NCBI GenBank assembly: GCA_034440175.1
Contig: JAWXBO010000015.1
Coordinates: 1-22,373, forward strand
Source: SZUA-430 sp034440175
Lineage (GTDB): Bacteria; Pseudomonadota; Alphaproteobacteria; Micropepsales; Micropepsaceae
DNA: 22,373 nucleotides
Reading direction: 5' to 3'
The notes under the pieces were generated by a model, which saw nothing but the letters and a program-made list of their open reading frames with translations, did not search any database and was not told the DNA's origin. How positions within the stretch are numbered: position 1 is the first letter of the stretch; each line of letters opens with the position of its first letter. The translations under genes were made by a program, and so were the position numbers. Below are positions 14,238 to 22,278 of this stretch, one piece after another.

Positions 14238-14873
14238 TTGAAAACCAATTATATCCTGATCGACTTTGAGAACGTGCAGTCCGGCACGGCTGGCGCGCTG
14301 GATGAAGGGGCGTTCAAGATCAAAGTCTTCATCGGCGCCAAGCAGACACGTATTTTGCTGAGCATGGCCAGTGCGTTGCAGGCCCTGGGAAAGGCCGTCG
14401 AATACATCCAGGTCGAGGGCAGTGGCAAAAATGCGTTGGACTTTTTCATTGCGTATTATATTGGCCGCCTTTCGGTCGAAGACCCGGGAAGCGCTTTTCA
14501 CATTGTTTCGGACGACAAAGGCTTTGACCCTTTGATCGCGCATTTGAAAAAACTAAAAATCAATTGTCAGCGTTGGAGTGCCATCACTGATATCACCCGC
14601 GCCCCTGTTCCACGGACGGCGGCAAAGCCTGCGCCCAAGGTTGTGGCAAAGGTGGTGCCCAAAGTGCTCAGCCGCGAAGACATGTTTATCGACAATCTGA
14701 AAAAGCAGGTGAGCGCACGCCCCGCCACGCTCAAGACCCTGAAGAGCAGCATCAAGGCGCGCTTCCGGGCCGATGCCATCACCGACCTGGAGGTTGACAG
14801 CATTGTCGATGAGCTGCAGAAGCGTGGAACAGTTTCGGTGGAAGCGGGGAAGGTTACGTATCTGCTGACGTGA
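14238..14873 (+). CDS. NYN/PIN-domain protein, putative ribonuclease
   Basis: The 211-residue protein opens with YILIDFENVQ (residues 4-13), the first acidic motif of the NYN/PIN fold. It continues with KVFIGAKQT, a segment containing GSGKNALDFFIAYYIG (second acid, D about 75) and FHIVSDDKGFDPLIAHLKK (third acidic cluster, about 97-115). That acidic set normally binds Mg for RNA cleavage. A Pro/Ala/Lys/Val-rich linker (about 130-150) leads to a C-terminal helical domain (about 155-211) resembling a small winged-helix, possibly for RNA binding. The start is TTG 14238, with AAAGGA seven bases upstream and the family N-terminus right after it; a frame open further upstream runs through the repeat and is rejected. 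Function is inferred from the fold. The DUF188 protein two genes upstream shares the same general fold class. Confidence 0.85.
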   Translation: MKTNYILIDFENVQSGTAGALDEGAFKIKVFIGAKQTRILLSMASALQALGKAVEYIQVEGSGKNALDFFIAYYIGRLSVEDPGSAFHIVSDDKGFDPLIAHLKKLKINCQRWSAITDITRAPVPRTAAKPAPKVVAKVVPKVLSREDMFIDNLKKQVSARPATLKTLKSSIKARFRADAITDLEVDSIVDELQKRGTVSVEAGKVTYLLT

Positions 14874-14899
14874 GGCCCTTTTGGGAGGAGACTTGTCAC

Positions 14900-15331
14900 A
14901 TGCTCAACACCGGCTCTTTGCACCGGGCCCTGATTGCAGCCGGCACATTGTTTTGCATGGCCGGTCTTTCAACGGCATCGCAGGCTGGCGCGCCCGTGAT
15001 TGTCGATCTGGGCCGGGCGCCTGCGGGCACGATCGATGGATTTGAGGTGGAGGCGCGCAATGCGTCGTGCGATGAACCGCAGAGCTTCAGGTTTGTGGCG
15101 CGCGATTTGCCGTGGCTTAGGCTTATCTATGGCAACAGCGTTCGAAGCGTGGGCCGGGGCCGGACGAAGATTTTCACGGCGGAGATCAACCTCTCCGGCC
15201 TGACGCCCGGACGCTATAGCGGACAGCTCGACATCATTTGCGAAACCTGCGGCGACTTTGTGATGTCGCGCTGCCATATCGACAACGAAAGCGTGACCCT
15301 CAAGGTCGAGGTCGTTGCGCGCAGGAAATGA
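14900..15331 (+). CDS. Small secreted Cys-containing protein of unknown function
   Basis: The 143-residue product has a clear signal peptide (hydrophobic core ALIAAGTLFCMAGLS, cleavage near SQA-GAP), giving a mature protein of about 113 residues. The mature part looks like a beta-sandwich: PVIVDLGRAPAGTIDGFEV, SFRFVARDLPWLRLIYGNS, then INLSGLTPGRYSGQLDI and SVTLKVEVVARRK. Four mature cysteines (one in ASCDEP, three around ICETCGDFVMSRC) could form two disulfides in the periplasm. ATG 14900 follows GGGAGGAG at nine bases. It begins 26 bases after the NYN gene and may share its mRNA. A partial, internally deleted copy of this gene lies at 18367-18449. I do not recognise a named family. Confidence 0.78.
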   Translation: MLNTGSLHRALIAAGTLFCMAGLSTASQAGAPVIVDLGRAPAGTIDGFEVEARNASCDEPQSFRFVARDLPWLRLIYGNSVRSVGRGRTKIFTAEINLSGLTPGRYSGQLDIICETCGDFVMSRCHIDNESVTLKVEVVARRK

Positions 15332-15354
15332 AACGGAAGCGGTAGCGCAGGGCA

Positions 15355-15391
15355 CAAAAAAAGCGGAGCCCGGTTTGGCCGGGCTCCGCTT
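15355..15391 (-). terminator. Rho-independent terminator for the metzincin-like gene
   Basis: A perfect 13-base stem (15361-15373 with 15379-15391) around a five-base loop is followed, reading the minus strand, by seven T bases (complement of 15356-15362). It lies just past the minus-strand stop at 15415. In the plus direction it lacks a T-tract but may still slow transcription arriving from the small secreted protein gene. Confidence 0.85.
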
Positions 15392-15414
15392 GTGGTCAAC
15401 TCGATCCGCTGACT

Positions 15415-16215
15415 TTAGTTGCGGCCGCGTGGGCCTTCGCCAACTGCCCAGAATACATGGGTGATGACCCGTTGCCCAGGCCCGTCAATGCGTTCATAAA
15501 CGTCGGGGCGGCCGTCTCTGGTGAAATGGATGGCCCTGCCCCACGTCGCGGGCGTATCGCCGACTTCGGCGGCGGACGACGCAGACTGCTGTGCGCTCAA
15601 TGCCGATTCCAGATGGTTATAGATGGTCCCCAATTGCTGATAGTCATGAGCGTCGGGATGTTCATTGCCTGCGGGTAGATTGGTGTAGTCCATGCAGGAA
15701 TTGGTGGTGTCGGTCGCGAAGTCTTCGTCTTGGTGGCCAAGGCCATAGTCGTGACCGATCTCCTGACATGTCACCAGCGCGCGCCAAGGTGGCGTGTTGT
15801 ATTGCGCGGTATTGAAATAGGTGTCGTTGAGCTTGGTTGTGCCCTGCGAGATGTGTCCGCCGGACAGCCAGATGCTGGCAATGCCCAGCCAGCCATTATT
15901 GCCGTAGGTGCGATTGCAAACCTGAATCGTCCCTGCGACGGCGCGGCAGTTATTGTTAGAAGATCCAGGCACTTTGGGCGAGGCAATCACGGCCGATTGG
16001 TTCCAGTCGGCGATAGCAGTGTCGAGATAGGGGTCCCAAGTGGAATTGACGTTGTCGCCGACGGCCACCGTAATCTCTGCGGTGGTTCGCTTCCAATGAT
16101 AGTTGCTCCACGAATGAACGGCGAGCGCCGGCACTGTCATGGCGAGAAGCGGTGCGGCAACTGCGGCCCCCAACAGCAAGCGACGCTTGCCCGAAATTTT
16201 ATCCCAGATTTTCAC
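15415..16215 (-). CDS. Secreted metzincin-like protein with altered zinc motif (QExxH)
   Basis: From the GTG at 16215 (strong GGAAGGA eight bases upstream) the product has 266 residues with a signal peptide (basic KISGKRR, core LLLGAAVAAPLLAM, cleavage near ALA-VHS). The mature part has paired cysteines and the segment CQEIGHDYGLGHQDE (150-164), then SCMDYTN (173-179). This is the metzincin arrangement HExxHxxGxxH plus a Met-turn, but the first zinc ligand His is Gln151, while Glu152, His155, Gly158 and His161 remain. It is either a non-catalytic relative, an enzyme with unusual metal binding, or a family that naturally uses Gln; I recall similar QExxH sequences in bacterial hypothetical proteins. 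The C-terminal third contains a helix with NHLESALSAQQSASSA and a short beta-rich tail. A longer GTG start at 16272 is disfavoured. A terminator follows. Confidence 0.75.
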   Translation of the reverse strand: MKIWDKISGKRRLLLGAAVAAPLLAMTVPALAVHSWSNYHWKRTTAEITVAVGDNVNSTWDPYLDTAIADWNQSAVIASPKVPGSSNNNCRAVAGTIQVCNRTYGNNGWLGIASIWLSGGHISQGTTKLNDTYFNTAQYNTPPWRALVTCQEIGHDYGLGHQDEDFATDTTNSCMDYTNLPAGNEHPDAHDYQQLGTIYNHLESALSAQQSASSAAEVGDTPATWGRAIHFTRDGRPDVYERIDGPGQRVITHVFWAVGEGPRGRN

Positions 16216-16493
16216 GTTGATTGATCCTTCCGTTGGACGATTGACAATGAACCCCGATGGGCTTGCAGACACTTCAAGGACACTGACAAGCGAGATGCTT
16301 TGGAGCGCCCCCCATTCGGCGTCTTTGCTGGCGCCAAGGTATCAGCCTATTCGCAAAGGTCAATCAAACCGGCCGCCCCAAGAGTGTGACCGTGGTTGAC
16401 TGACGTGCAAATTTCCCGGGCATTTCGGCCAATGCTGCAGCTGCGTCGGCAAATTGGCTGATCAGCCGGCAACGCTATCCACAATGCCAGAGA

Positions 16494-18110
16494 TTACCGG
16501 GCATCATCGTCAGGATAGTCAGGTGGACTATCGGCAGGCGGGCTCACCGGTGGCGCTCTTGCTTCGGGAGCTGCGAGGGGAACGGCGGGCGGGGGCGAGA
16601 ATTCTTGCGCTTCAAACCGGCGATGACGCACGATGTGCGGGGTGATGACGATATAAAGTTCGGTTTTGGTTTTTGTGGATTTTTCCAAGCGAAACAATTC
16701 GCCGAGGAGCGGAATATCGCCCAGGATCGGCACCTTGAATTCCTGACTGATGACGTTTTCCTGCGTCAGCCCGCCGATGACGAATGTTTCGCCGTCGCGC
16801 ACCGAGGCCGACGTTTCCGCTTCGCGCTGGCTGATGGTGGGGTAGCCTTGCGAAAAACCGGTGACGCTGGAAACGACGCCATAGATGTTCGAAGTGACGA
16901 ACCCATCGGTGCTGACGCGCGGGGCGATCTGCAGCGTCACCCCGACATTCACGTATTGGACTTGTTGCGACACACCATTGACGCCGGACAGGGTGATGGC
17001 GGTGAGGATGGGCAGCGCGTCGCCGGTGATGATCTTGGCCGTCGAGCCGCTTTGGGCTGCAATGCGCGGCTTGGAGAGGATACGGCCTTCACCGGACTGA
17101 ACCTGCGCATACAAGGCCGCTTGCAGCGAGGCGCTGTCCAGGCGGTTGGCGCCAAAGCCGAAGGGAATGAATTGGCCGGCCTGCACGGTTCCCACCGCCA
17201 ACTGGCCGCTGGCGTTGGTGAAGTCGATGCCGATATTGCGCGCGCCGGTTTCAGTGAGTTCGACGAATTGTGTCTCCAGAATAACGCTGTCGACGGGCAC
17301 GTCGATCAGGGCGATTTGCGCCTTGAGCCGGGCCATGCGTTCGGGTGAGCCTTTGAGCCACATGGCATTGAGGCGCCGGTCGATCGCCAGGTTGCTGTCT
17401 ACCGATTGCCCGAGTGGCTTGTCGTCTTGGGCGGCCTGGGTCTGCGCTGTGTACGTTGTGCCGCTGGTGCCGGGCGAACCGAAGCCTGGTTCGCGGCGGA
17501 TGAAGGTGTTGTTGGATTTGACGGTGATGCCTTCGGTCAGGAGGCCGACAATTTCGCTGACGTCGGCATATTTCAGCATCACCAATTCATAGCCGTCTTC
17601 GCCGGGAAGCGGATCTACGGCCCTGGGGAGCGGCGCGCCGGGAGCATAAGAAGAGCCCGGGTCGTCCGTGCGCGAACCGGCCGGGCCGGTTATGACAGCG
17701 GCGTTGCCGGTGGACTGTTTCACCGTCACCAGCAGTTTGCCGTCGCCGCCGGGCGAGACTGTGATTTGCGCGGGCCTTGTGGTTGCAAAGCGCAAGATGA
17801 GGGCTGCGCCGGTCTGGTCAAAATCGATTGCGCGCACGAGCCCTTTCATGCCGGGCGGAGAAACCGCGCCTTGTGTGCGGCTTGTCGAGGCGAGACTGAG
17901 GCCGGGGTGTGTGGGGTCGGTCGAGACGGTGGAATAGCTCGCGATCCTGGCTGCAAAAGCGATCTCGAAAATGCTTTGGTTGGCGCCTTCGGCGATCAAA
18001 GTGATTTTGACGAGCGAGGCCGTGTCGGGCTGGGCCAACACGGCGCGCATCGGCGCCAGCAATGCGAGCGCCAACACGAGTATGATCGAAAGGCAGGAGC
18101 GTTTGCGCAT
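16494..18110 (-). CDS. Orphan secretin (type II/III secretion or pilus-type outer-membrane pore)
   Basis: The roughly 538-residue protein has a signal peptide (core LSIILVLALALLAPM, cleavage near VLA-QPD), an AMIN-like beta domain (about 34-135) and a linker. An N1/NolW-type domain follows (about 173-275, with YADVSEIVGLL and RLNAMWLKGSPERMARLK), then the secretin domain (about 277-495). The secretin signature is complete: VILETQFVELTETGARNIGI, GRILSKPRIAAQSG, VGVTLQIAPRV, then VRDGETFVIGGL and VPILGDIPLLGELFR. The tail is Pro/Ala-rich. Secretins form multimeric pores in the outer membrane. The AMIN-like domain recalls PilQ, which binds peptidoglycan, but no other pilus or type II genes are adjacent, so its partners are elsewhere. 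The start ATG 18110 lacks a clear ribosome site; a TTG at 18113 is equally possible. Confidence 0.9.
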   Translation of the reverse strand: MRKRSCLSIILVLALALLAPMRAVLAQPDTASLVKITLIAEGANQSIFEIAFAARIASYSTVSTDPTHPGLSLASTSRTQGAVSPPGMKGLVRAIDFDQTGAALILRFATTRPAQITVSPGGDGKLLVTVKQSTGNAAVITGPAGSRTDDPGSSYAPGAPLPRAVDPLPGEDGYELVMLKYADVSEIVGLLTEGITVKSNNTFIRREPGFGSPGTSGTTYTAQTQAAQDDKPLGQSVDSNLAIDRRLNAMWLKGSPERMARLKAQIALIDVPVDSVILETQFVELTETGARNIGIDFTNASGQLAVGTVQAGQFIPFGFGANRLDSASLQAALYAQVQSGEGRILSKPRIAAQSGSTAKIITGDALPILTAITLSGVNGVSQQVQYVNVGVTLQIAPRVSTDGFVTSNIYGVVSSVTGFSQGYPTISQREAETSASVRDGETFVIGGLTQENVISQEFKVPILGDIPLLGELFRLEKSTKTKTELYIVITPHIVRHRRFEAQEFSPPPAVPLAAPEARAPPVSPPADSPPDYPDDDAR

Positions 18111-18366
18111 CAAGGCCGGTAAGTGGTGAATTCTTGCTTGGACCGCGACGAATCGAAGTCCATGCGTTCACACCTAACACGGGAGAATCGGCGCCAGAGT
18201 CATTTCACCGCCGTGTACCACTGTTGCCGTCCGCGGCGCGGCCTTTCGGCAACGCGGCCGCAATTTAGTCCGGTGCGTAGCGCATCGCTAAGCGGCCGTT
18301 GATGGCGCTGTCCCCGCATTATAGTCCCGCCCGGAACGGGCATGAGCCTGTATTGCCGGGTCGCTG
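18111..18366. other. Intergenic stretch upstream of the secretin gene
   Basis: Together with the remnant and hairpin to its right, this forms a 395-base gap between the secretin start and the TonB receptor stop. I see no intact gene. A GC-rich segment near 18230-18300 contains repeated GCGGCC-type motifs able to fold. The secretin promoter must lie here, but no clear boxes were found. Confidence 0.4.
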
Positions 18367-18449
18367 GTGATTGTCGATCTGGGCCGGGCGTCTGCGGACG
18401 TGATCGATGAATTTGAAGTGGAGGCGCGCAGGAAGTGAAACGGAAGCGG
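18367..18449 (+). pseudogene. Internally deleted remnant copy of the small secreted protein gene
   Basis: Bases 18367-18430 match 14996-15059 of the secreted protein gene without gaps, with six differences that are all transitions. Bases 18424-18449 match 15317-15342 with one transition, including the stop codon and the trailer. The two matches join at the seven-base GCGCGCA, which in the intact gene occurs at both 15053-15059 and 15317-15323. The remnant thus looks like a paralogue that lost 264 bases (88 codons, in frame) by recombination between short direct repeats. It lacks a signal peptide and a start region, so it is not functional. Confidence 0.8.
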
Positions 18450-18477
18450 CGGCCAGGCTTTGGAGCCTGACCGCCGC
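18446..18477. terminator. Hairpin terminator candidate behind the remnant and the TonB receptor gene
   Basis: A 14-base stem (18446-18459 with 18464-18477) around TTGG has one C-A mismatch on plus, which becomes a G-U pair on minus. On plus it is followed by GTTTT; on minus the following sequence is only moderately T-rich. It sits 28 bases beyond the minus-strand receptor stop, so it probably ends that transcript, and it may descend from the terminator of the lost paralogue. Confidence 0.6.
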
Positions 18478-18505
18478 GTTTTATGCGACCAGTATTGAGT
18501 TCCGC

Positions 18506-21130
18506 TTAGTAACGGCCGCTCAAGGTAATACCCATCATCCGCGGCTCACCCAAGAAGGCATCGATTGTGCTGGTGCCTCCGGAAGTCGGGGACATCGAAG
18601 AGCCTTGGAGAGGCGCATCGAAGGCCGTGTTGATGTATTTTTCGTCCAACAGGTTGCGGGCGAAGAACTCAAGACCGAATTGCTGGTTGTCGGTGTAAAT
18701 GCCGAACTTGGCGCCGACCACCGCGAAGGCTTTCTGGATCTTGCGCGGATCGAGATTCGAACCGGTGTTCATTTCGCCCTGCCAACGGGCGTCGGTGTGG
18801 AAGAGCCCGGTCATGTTGTTGAAGAGCGGGAATTTGTAGTTCAAGCCACCGGTCACCGTCCATTCCGGCGAGTGCGTGATGGTCGCATCTTTGAGCGCGA
18901 AGAGGCCCGGGTTCAGCGCGATGAACGAGCCCGGCGTTGTCAGCGAACCGATATCGCCATAGTGGGCGTCGGTATACTGCACGGCTAGGTTTGTGCTGAG
19001 GCCATCTATCGGCGTCCTCCACGACGATTCAATTTCCAGACCCTGGCTGATGACTTCGGGCACCGAGGTGACAATAAACGAGACGCCAGTGAAGGTGTTC
19101 AGCTGAAAGTTCTGGAAATCTTGATAGAAGGCCGCTGTGTTGACGAGCAGTTTTCCATCGTCGAATGTCATCTTCAAACCGAGTTCGTAGGCATCGACGA
19201 ATTCGGGAGCGAAGCTGGTGTCGGGCGCACGTACTGTCTGCGCACAACCAAATGGACCAAACGGCGCGAAGCCATCCGGATCGGCGCAGGTGGAACCAGA
19301 TACAATCGATCCCAGGCTGTCCGAGTAGGACCGGTCCAGATTGAAGCCCCCGGCCTTGTGACCGCGCGAGTACGTTGCGTAGGTGTTGACGTCTTCTTCG
19401 ACTTCCCAGGCCAATGTCATTACACCTGAAAACTCTCTCTCGGTTTTCTCCTGGTGATGACCGCCAAACGATGTGGTCAGTACGTCAAGTGCATGACGCG
19501 AACCGGGCAAGCAAGTCAGAGCGACAAGGCCCTGAGCGCCGGCCGAGAAGCCCAAGAACGCCGCTTGCGCGCCAGGGTTTAGGCCCAACGCTGCTTCTAC
19601 AGAGGTACAGCCACCTTGACCGTTTGTGTCATACGTAGCGTCGAAGGTCTTTGTTTCCTCCGTGTAGCGCAGGCCCAGCGAAAGATTAACGTCGTCGGAG
19701 AAATGGACGACGTTGTGGGTGAACACTGCAAAGCTCGACGAATTTTGCTTATACAAATCGTCCTGGCCCAGGCCACCGGTATAGACCGGCGTTCCAGCAC
19801 CGTGACCAAACAATGCCGTCAGGCTTCCGCGCATCGAAAGCGGTGAGTCACCGATGCGGTGCAAACTCATATAGGTTTCTTGTTCGAAGCCGGACAACAA
19901 GGTCGAACGGCGCGTAATGTCTTCGTTTGAGACGAAAACACCGAGCAGCCAGTCGAGCTGTCCGGTGTCGCCCGTGAGGCGCATTTCGTGGGTGAAGGTT
20001 TCGAACCTGGTCAGATTGGTGCCGTCGTCGGCAAAATAGAGAATGTCGGCGCCTGAGAAGTCCGAGTCTTGTGCGTAGGTGGTTTCCCAGTCGCGCGCTG
20101 CGGTGATCGATGTCAGGTTCGCCCAACCGAAGTTCACATTGAATTCGGCCGATACGCCTTTGTCGACGATGTCGTTGTTGGTCGAGCGATTGCCAAAGGC
20201 CACCTGCTCATCAACCTGGTTTGAGGTCCCCTTGCCGAGAAGCGGTCCTTCTATGAAGTTGATGATCGATGGTCCCGAGGTGCTGGGGAACGGTATCGTG
20301 GCTGCCCGCCCGTTGCCGCCGGGGAACAACGTCGCCGCCGAGCAGCATTGATCGGCGCGATCGGCGTAGTCGGCGATGAGGCGAAGGTCCGTCATTTCGC
20401 TGAGCTGAAAGAAGGCCTGGCCGCGGACGGTGAAATAGCTCTTGGCGTTGCCGTCATAGGCGTCCGGCCTGCCCGGGTTGACGTCGATGAAGCCTTCTTG
20501 CTCGTTGCGGGTTCCGAATAGGCGGATGGCAATCTTGTCTGCAACAGGAACGAAATTGATGCTGGCGCGGCCCGAATATTGGTCGAAGGAACCAAAGGTT
20601 GACTCGGCGTCGATCTCGGTGCCGTCGAAGGTTGGCTTCTTGGTGATAACGCTGAGGATGCCGGCCGAAGTATTACGGCCGAACAGGGTGCCTTGCGGAC
20701 CGCGCAAGACTTCGATGCGCTCAAGCTCGCCCAGATCGCCGAAGGCAACGCTGGCGCGGCTGCGATAGACGCCGTCGATAAAGGTACCGACCGCGGCTTC
20801 GAGGCCGGCGTTGTTTCCCTGCGTGCCGACGCCACGAATACGCATCGTGAATGCGGCCGGGTTGCCACCGTTGGTGACTTGCAGCGAAGGGACCACCGCC
20901 ATCAAGTCTTCGATGTTTTCGACTCTCGCATCTTTGATGGTTTGCTCGCCCACTGCCGTGACGGCGACCGGTGTCTTTTGCAGCTCGGTCTTGCGCCGCG
21001 TCGCAGTGACGGTGACTTTTTCGACTTTGGTTTCCGTCGTGGGCGCGTCAGCGGCGAAGGCTGATACTGATGTGACGATAAACAAAGCGGTTGCAGACAG
21101 CAGCACTGATTTACGCGAGACGTTTCCCAT
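18506..21130 (-). CDS. TonB-dependent outer-membrane receptor
   Basis: The 874-residue protein has a signal peptide (SVLLSATALFIVTSVSAFA, cleavage near residue 26) and a TonB-box region (KVEKVTVTATRRK, about 35-47). A plug domain follows (about 50-165, with TPVAVTAVGEQTIKD, VPSLQVTN, MRIRGVGTQGNN, VYRSRASVAFGDLGELERIE and LRGPQGTLFGRNTSAG), then a 22-strand-type beta barrel ending in the aromatic residue of GITLSGRY. It takes up a scarce ligand across the outer membrane using TonB energy. The ligand cannot be told from sequence; the CC pair in ADRADQCCSA and the plug type recall receptors common in sphingomonads and caulobacters, many for plant- or lipid-derived compounds. ATG 21130 is preceded by GGGGGA. 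No TonB, sigma or anti-sigma gene adjoins it. Confidence 0.96.
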   Translation of the reverse strand: MGNVSRKSVLLSATALFIVTSVSAFAADAPTTETKVEKVTVTATRRKTELQKTPVAVTAVGEQTIKDARVENIEDLMAVVPSLQVTNGGNPAAFTMRIRGVGTQGNNAGLEAAVGTFIDGVYRSRASVAFGDLGELERIEVLRGPQGTLFGRNTSAGILSVITKKPTFDGTEIDAESTFGSFDQYSGRASINFVPVADKIAIRLFGTRNEQEGFIDVNPGRPDAYDGNAKSYFTVRGQAFFQLSEMTDLRLIADYADRADQCCSAATLFPGGNGRAATIPFPSTSGPSIINFIEGPLLGKGTSNQVDEQVAFGNRSTNNDIVDKGVSAEFNVNFGWANLTSITAARDWETTYAQDSDFSGADILYFADDGTNLTRFETFTHEMRLTGDTGQLDWLLGVFVSNEDITRRSTLLSGFEQETYMSLHRIGDSPLSMRGSLTALFGHGAGTPVYTGGLGQDDLYKQNSSSFAVFTHNVVHFSDDVNLSLGLRYTEETKTFDATYDTNGQGGCTSVEAALGLNPGAQAAFLGFSAGAQGLVALTCLPGSRHALDVLTTSFGGHHQEKTEREFSGVMTLAWEVEEDVNTYATYSRGHKAGGFNLDRSYSDSLGSIVSGSTCADPDGFAPFGPFGCAQTVRAPDTSFAPEFVDAYELGLKMTFDDGKLLVNTAAFYQDFQNFQLNTFTGVSFIVTSVPEVISQGLEIESSWRTPIDGLSTNLAVQYTDAHYGDIGSLTTPGSFIALNPGLFALKDATITHSPEWTVTGGLNYKFPLFNNMTGLFHTDARWQGEMNTGSNLDPRKIQKAFAVVGAKFGIYTDNQQFGLEFFARNLLDEKYINTAFDAPLQGSSMSPTSGGTSTIDAFLGEPRMMGITLSGRY

Positions 21131-21199
21131 TTTTCCCCCAGCGGCGCACGGATCCCCACGACCGGCCTTTTGGCCTTAGCGCCTTATTTCAATGAGCAA

Positions 21200-21227
21200 A
21201 CGCTAGCAGGGTTTGCAGGGTGGGCAA
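21200..21227 (-). promoter_or_regulatory. Possible sigma-70 promoter of the TonB receptor gene
   Basis: Reading the minus strand, CTTGCCC (TTGCCC at 21222-21227) is followed after 16 bases by TAGCGT (21200-21205). Start of transcription would be about 60 bases ahead of the ATG at 21130. The boxes are imperfect, so this is tentative. Confidence 0.3.
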
Positions 21228-21336
21228 GCATTTTGGGCTGGAAGTGATGCGAAGCAGGCCGCTTTGACTCGCGATGTGACATTGCAACAACGCATTCAAG
21301 CGGCGGTTGTGCGTGTTCGCCTAACGGGGGACGTGT

Positions 21337-21360
21337 AGCGCTCAGGGCGCTTTTTGTTTT
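21337..21360 (+). terminator. Short terminator-like hairpin on the plus strand
   Basis: AGCGC (21337-21341) pairs with GCGCT (21347-21351) around TCAGG, followed by TTTT-G-TTTT. No plus-strand gene was found upstream, so if real it would end an unseen transcript or one antisense to the flanking genes. The stem is short. Confidence 0.25.
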
Positions 21361-21363
21361 GGC

Positions 21364-22203
21364 CTAACGAAACTCGTCCGGTGTTTCCACGCGGCCTTTC
21401 CAGTGGCGTTGCAGTTCGGCGGCGATGCGTTTGCCTTGGGCCTCGTAGGCGAGGCGCAGGGCCTGGGTTTGGAAGCCGCTCGCTGGCGGGTCGTCGCCGT
21501 TGTAGGTTTCCTGCCAGCTGTCGTCCCAGGTTTCGATGCGCCCGGCCAGTTCAATTGGCAGGTCGAGGTGATTGTGGCTGACGTTTTCGCCGCTGTCTGC
21601 GTCCCACAGGGGCCAGTGCTGCCAGCCGGGCTGGAGGCGCAGGTTGACGGGTGCGGGCGGCGGGGGTGAGGCGAACGCCTCGGGGATGGACCGGTCGCGC
21701 GCGCTCGACCAGCGCGGAACGAACATCAGAGCCCAGCCCGCGAGCGTGATCGCGCCCACAAGCAGGCCTTCCAGGGACAGTGTGTAGGTGCCGGCCGGCC
21801 AGGGCCGCAAGATGCCGTTGGCGTGCAGCCAGACGACGAATGCGGTGGCTACGAGGTAGATCACGAAGGCGTTTTGGGTTTGGCGGCGCCCTTTGGTTTC
21901 GTCAGCGTCTTCGGGCGGCAGGGCGCGGGCGGCCCAGGCGAGGTAGCCGCCCTGGACGATGGCGTTGACGATGAACAGGGTTGGCGCGAGGGGGCTCAAA
22001 GTCGCGAGCGCGACCCCGCTGGCCAGCGTGAACGCGGCGCCTGCGGTGAGGATAGCGCCTTTCAAGCGCCCGGCCACAGACTGGGGCTTGCCCTCGAGCG
22101 CCTCGAGCACGGTGTCCATCAAGCCGTCAAAGCGCAGCGCGCGCAAGGCGACGACGCCTGCGAAAATGTAGAAAGCACCGATGGCGATGGCGAGGAAGTT
22201 CAT
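21364..22203 (-). CDS. Unrecognised membrane protein
   Basis: The 279-residue product starts at ATG 22203 directly with a hydrophobic segment (MNFLAIAIGAFYIFAGVVAL). It has further likely membrane segments near 47-72 (AILTAGAAFTLASGVALATL), 72-95, 112-132 (FVIYLVATAFVVWLHANGI) and 145-167 (LLVGAITLAGWALMFVP). The last 110 residues are soluble and Trp-rich: a proline run (PPPPAPVNLRLQPG), a segment with WPLWDADSGENVSHNHL and one with ETWDDSWQETYNGDD, then a helix with LAYEAQGKRIAAELQRHW. I do not recognise the family. An upstream in-frame start at 22266 would add a basic, non-family-like stretch and is disfavoured; no clear ribosome site supports either. The C-terminal tail probably lies on one face of the inner membrane. 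Confidence 0.7.
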   Translation of the reverse strand: MNFLAIAIGAFYIFAGVVALRALRFDGLMDTVLEALEGKPQSVAGRLKGAILTAGAAFTLASGVALATLSPLAPTLFIVNAIVQGGYLAWAARALPPEDADETKGRRQTQNAFVIYLVATAFVVWLHANGILRPWPAGTYTLSLEGLLVGAITLAGWALMFVPRWSSARDRSIPEAFASPPPPAPVNLRLQPGWQHWPLWDADSGENVSHNHLDLPIELAGRIETWDDSWQETYNGDDPPASGFQTQALRLAYEAQGKRIAAELQRHWKGRVETPDEFR

Positions 22204-22278
22204 GCATGGGCGAATAGCATGGGCGGGGCGGACTTGGCTAGTGCGTGGACTACTTCGAGGAATCAAAAAAACTATAGC

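Noticed and set aside
16456..16467. Perfect 12-base palindrome GGCTGATCAGCC past the secretin stop
   Set aside because: It has no loop and no following T-tract on the minus strand, so it is not a convincing terminator; a chance palindrome or protein-binding site cannot be separated.
16605..18122. Two long plus-strand open frames opposite the secretin gene
   Set aside because: They are antisense to clear secretin motifs, and their translations are Gly/Asp/Arg/Ala-rich without domains.
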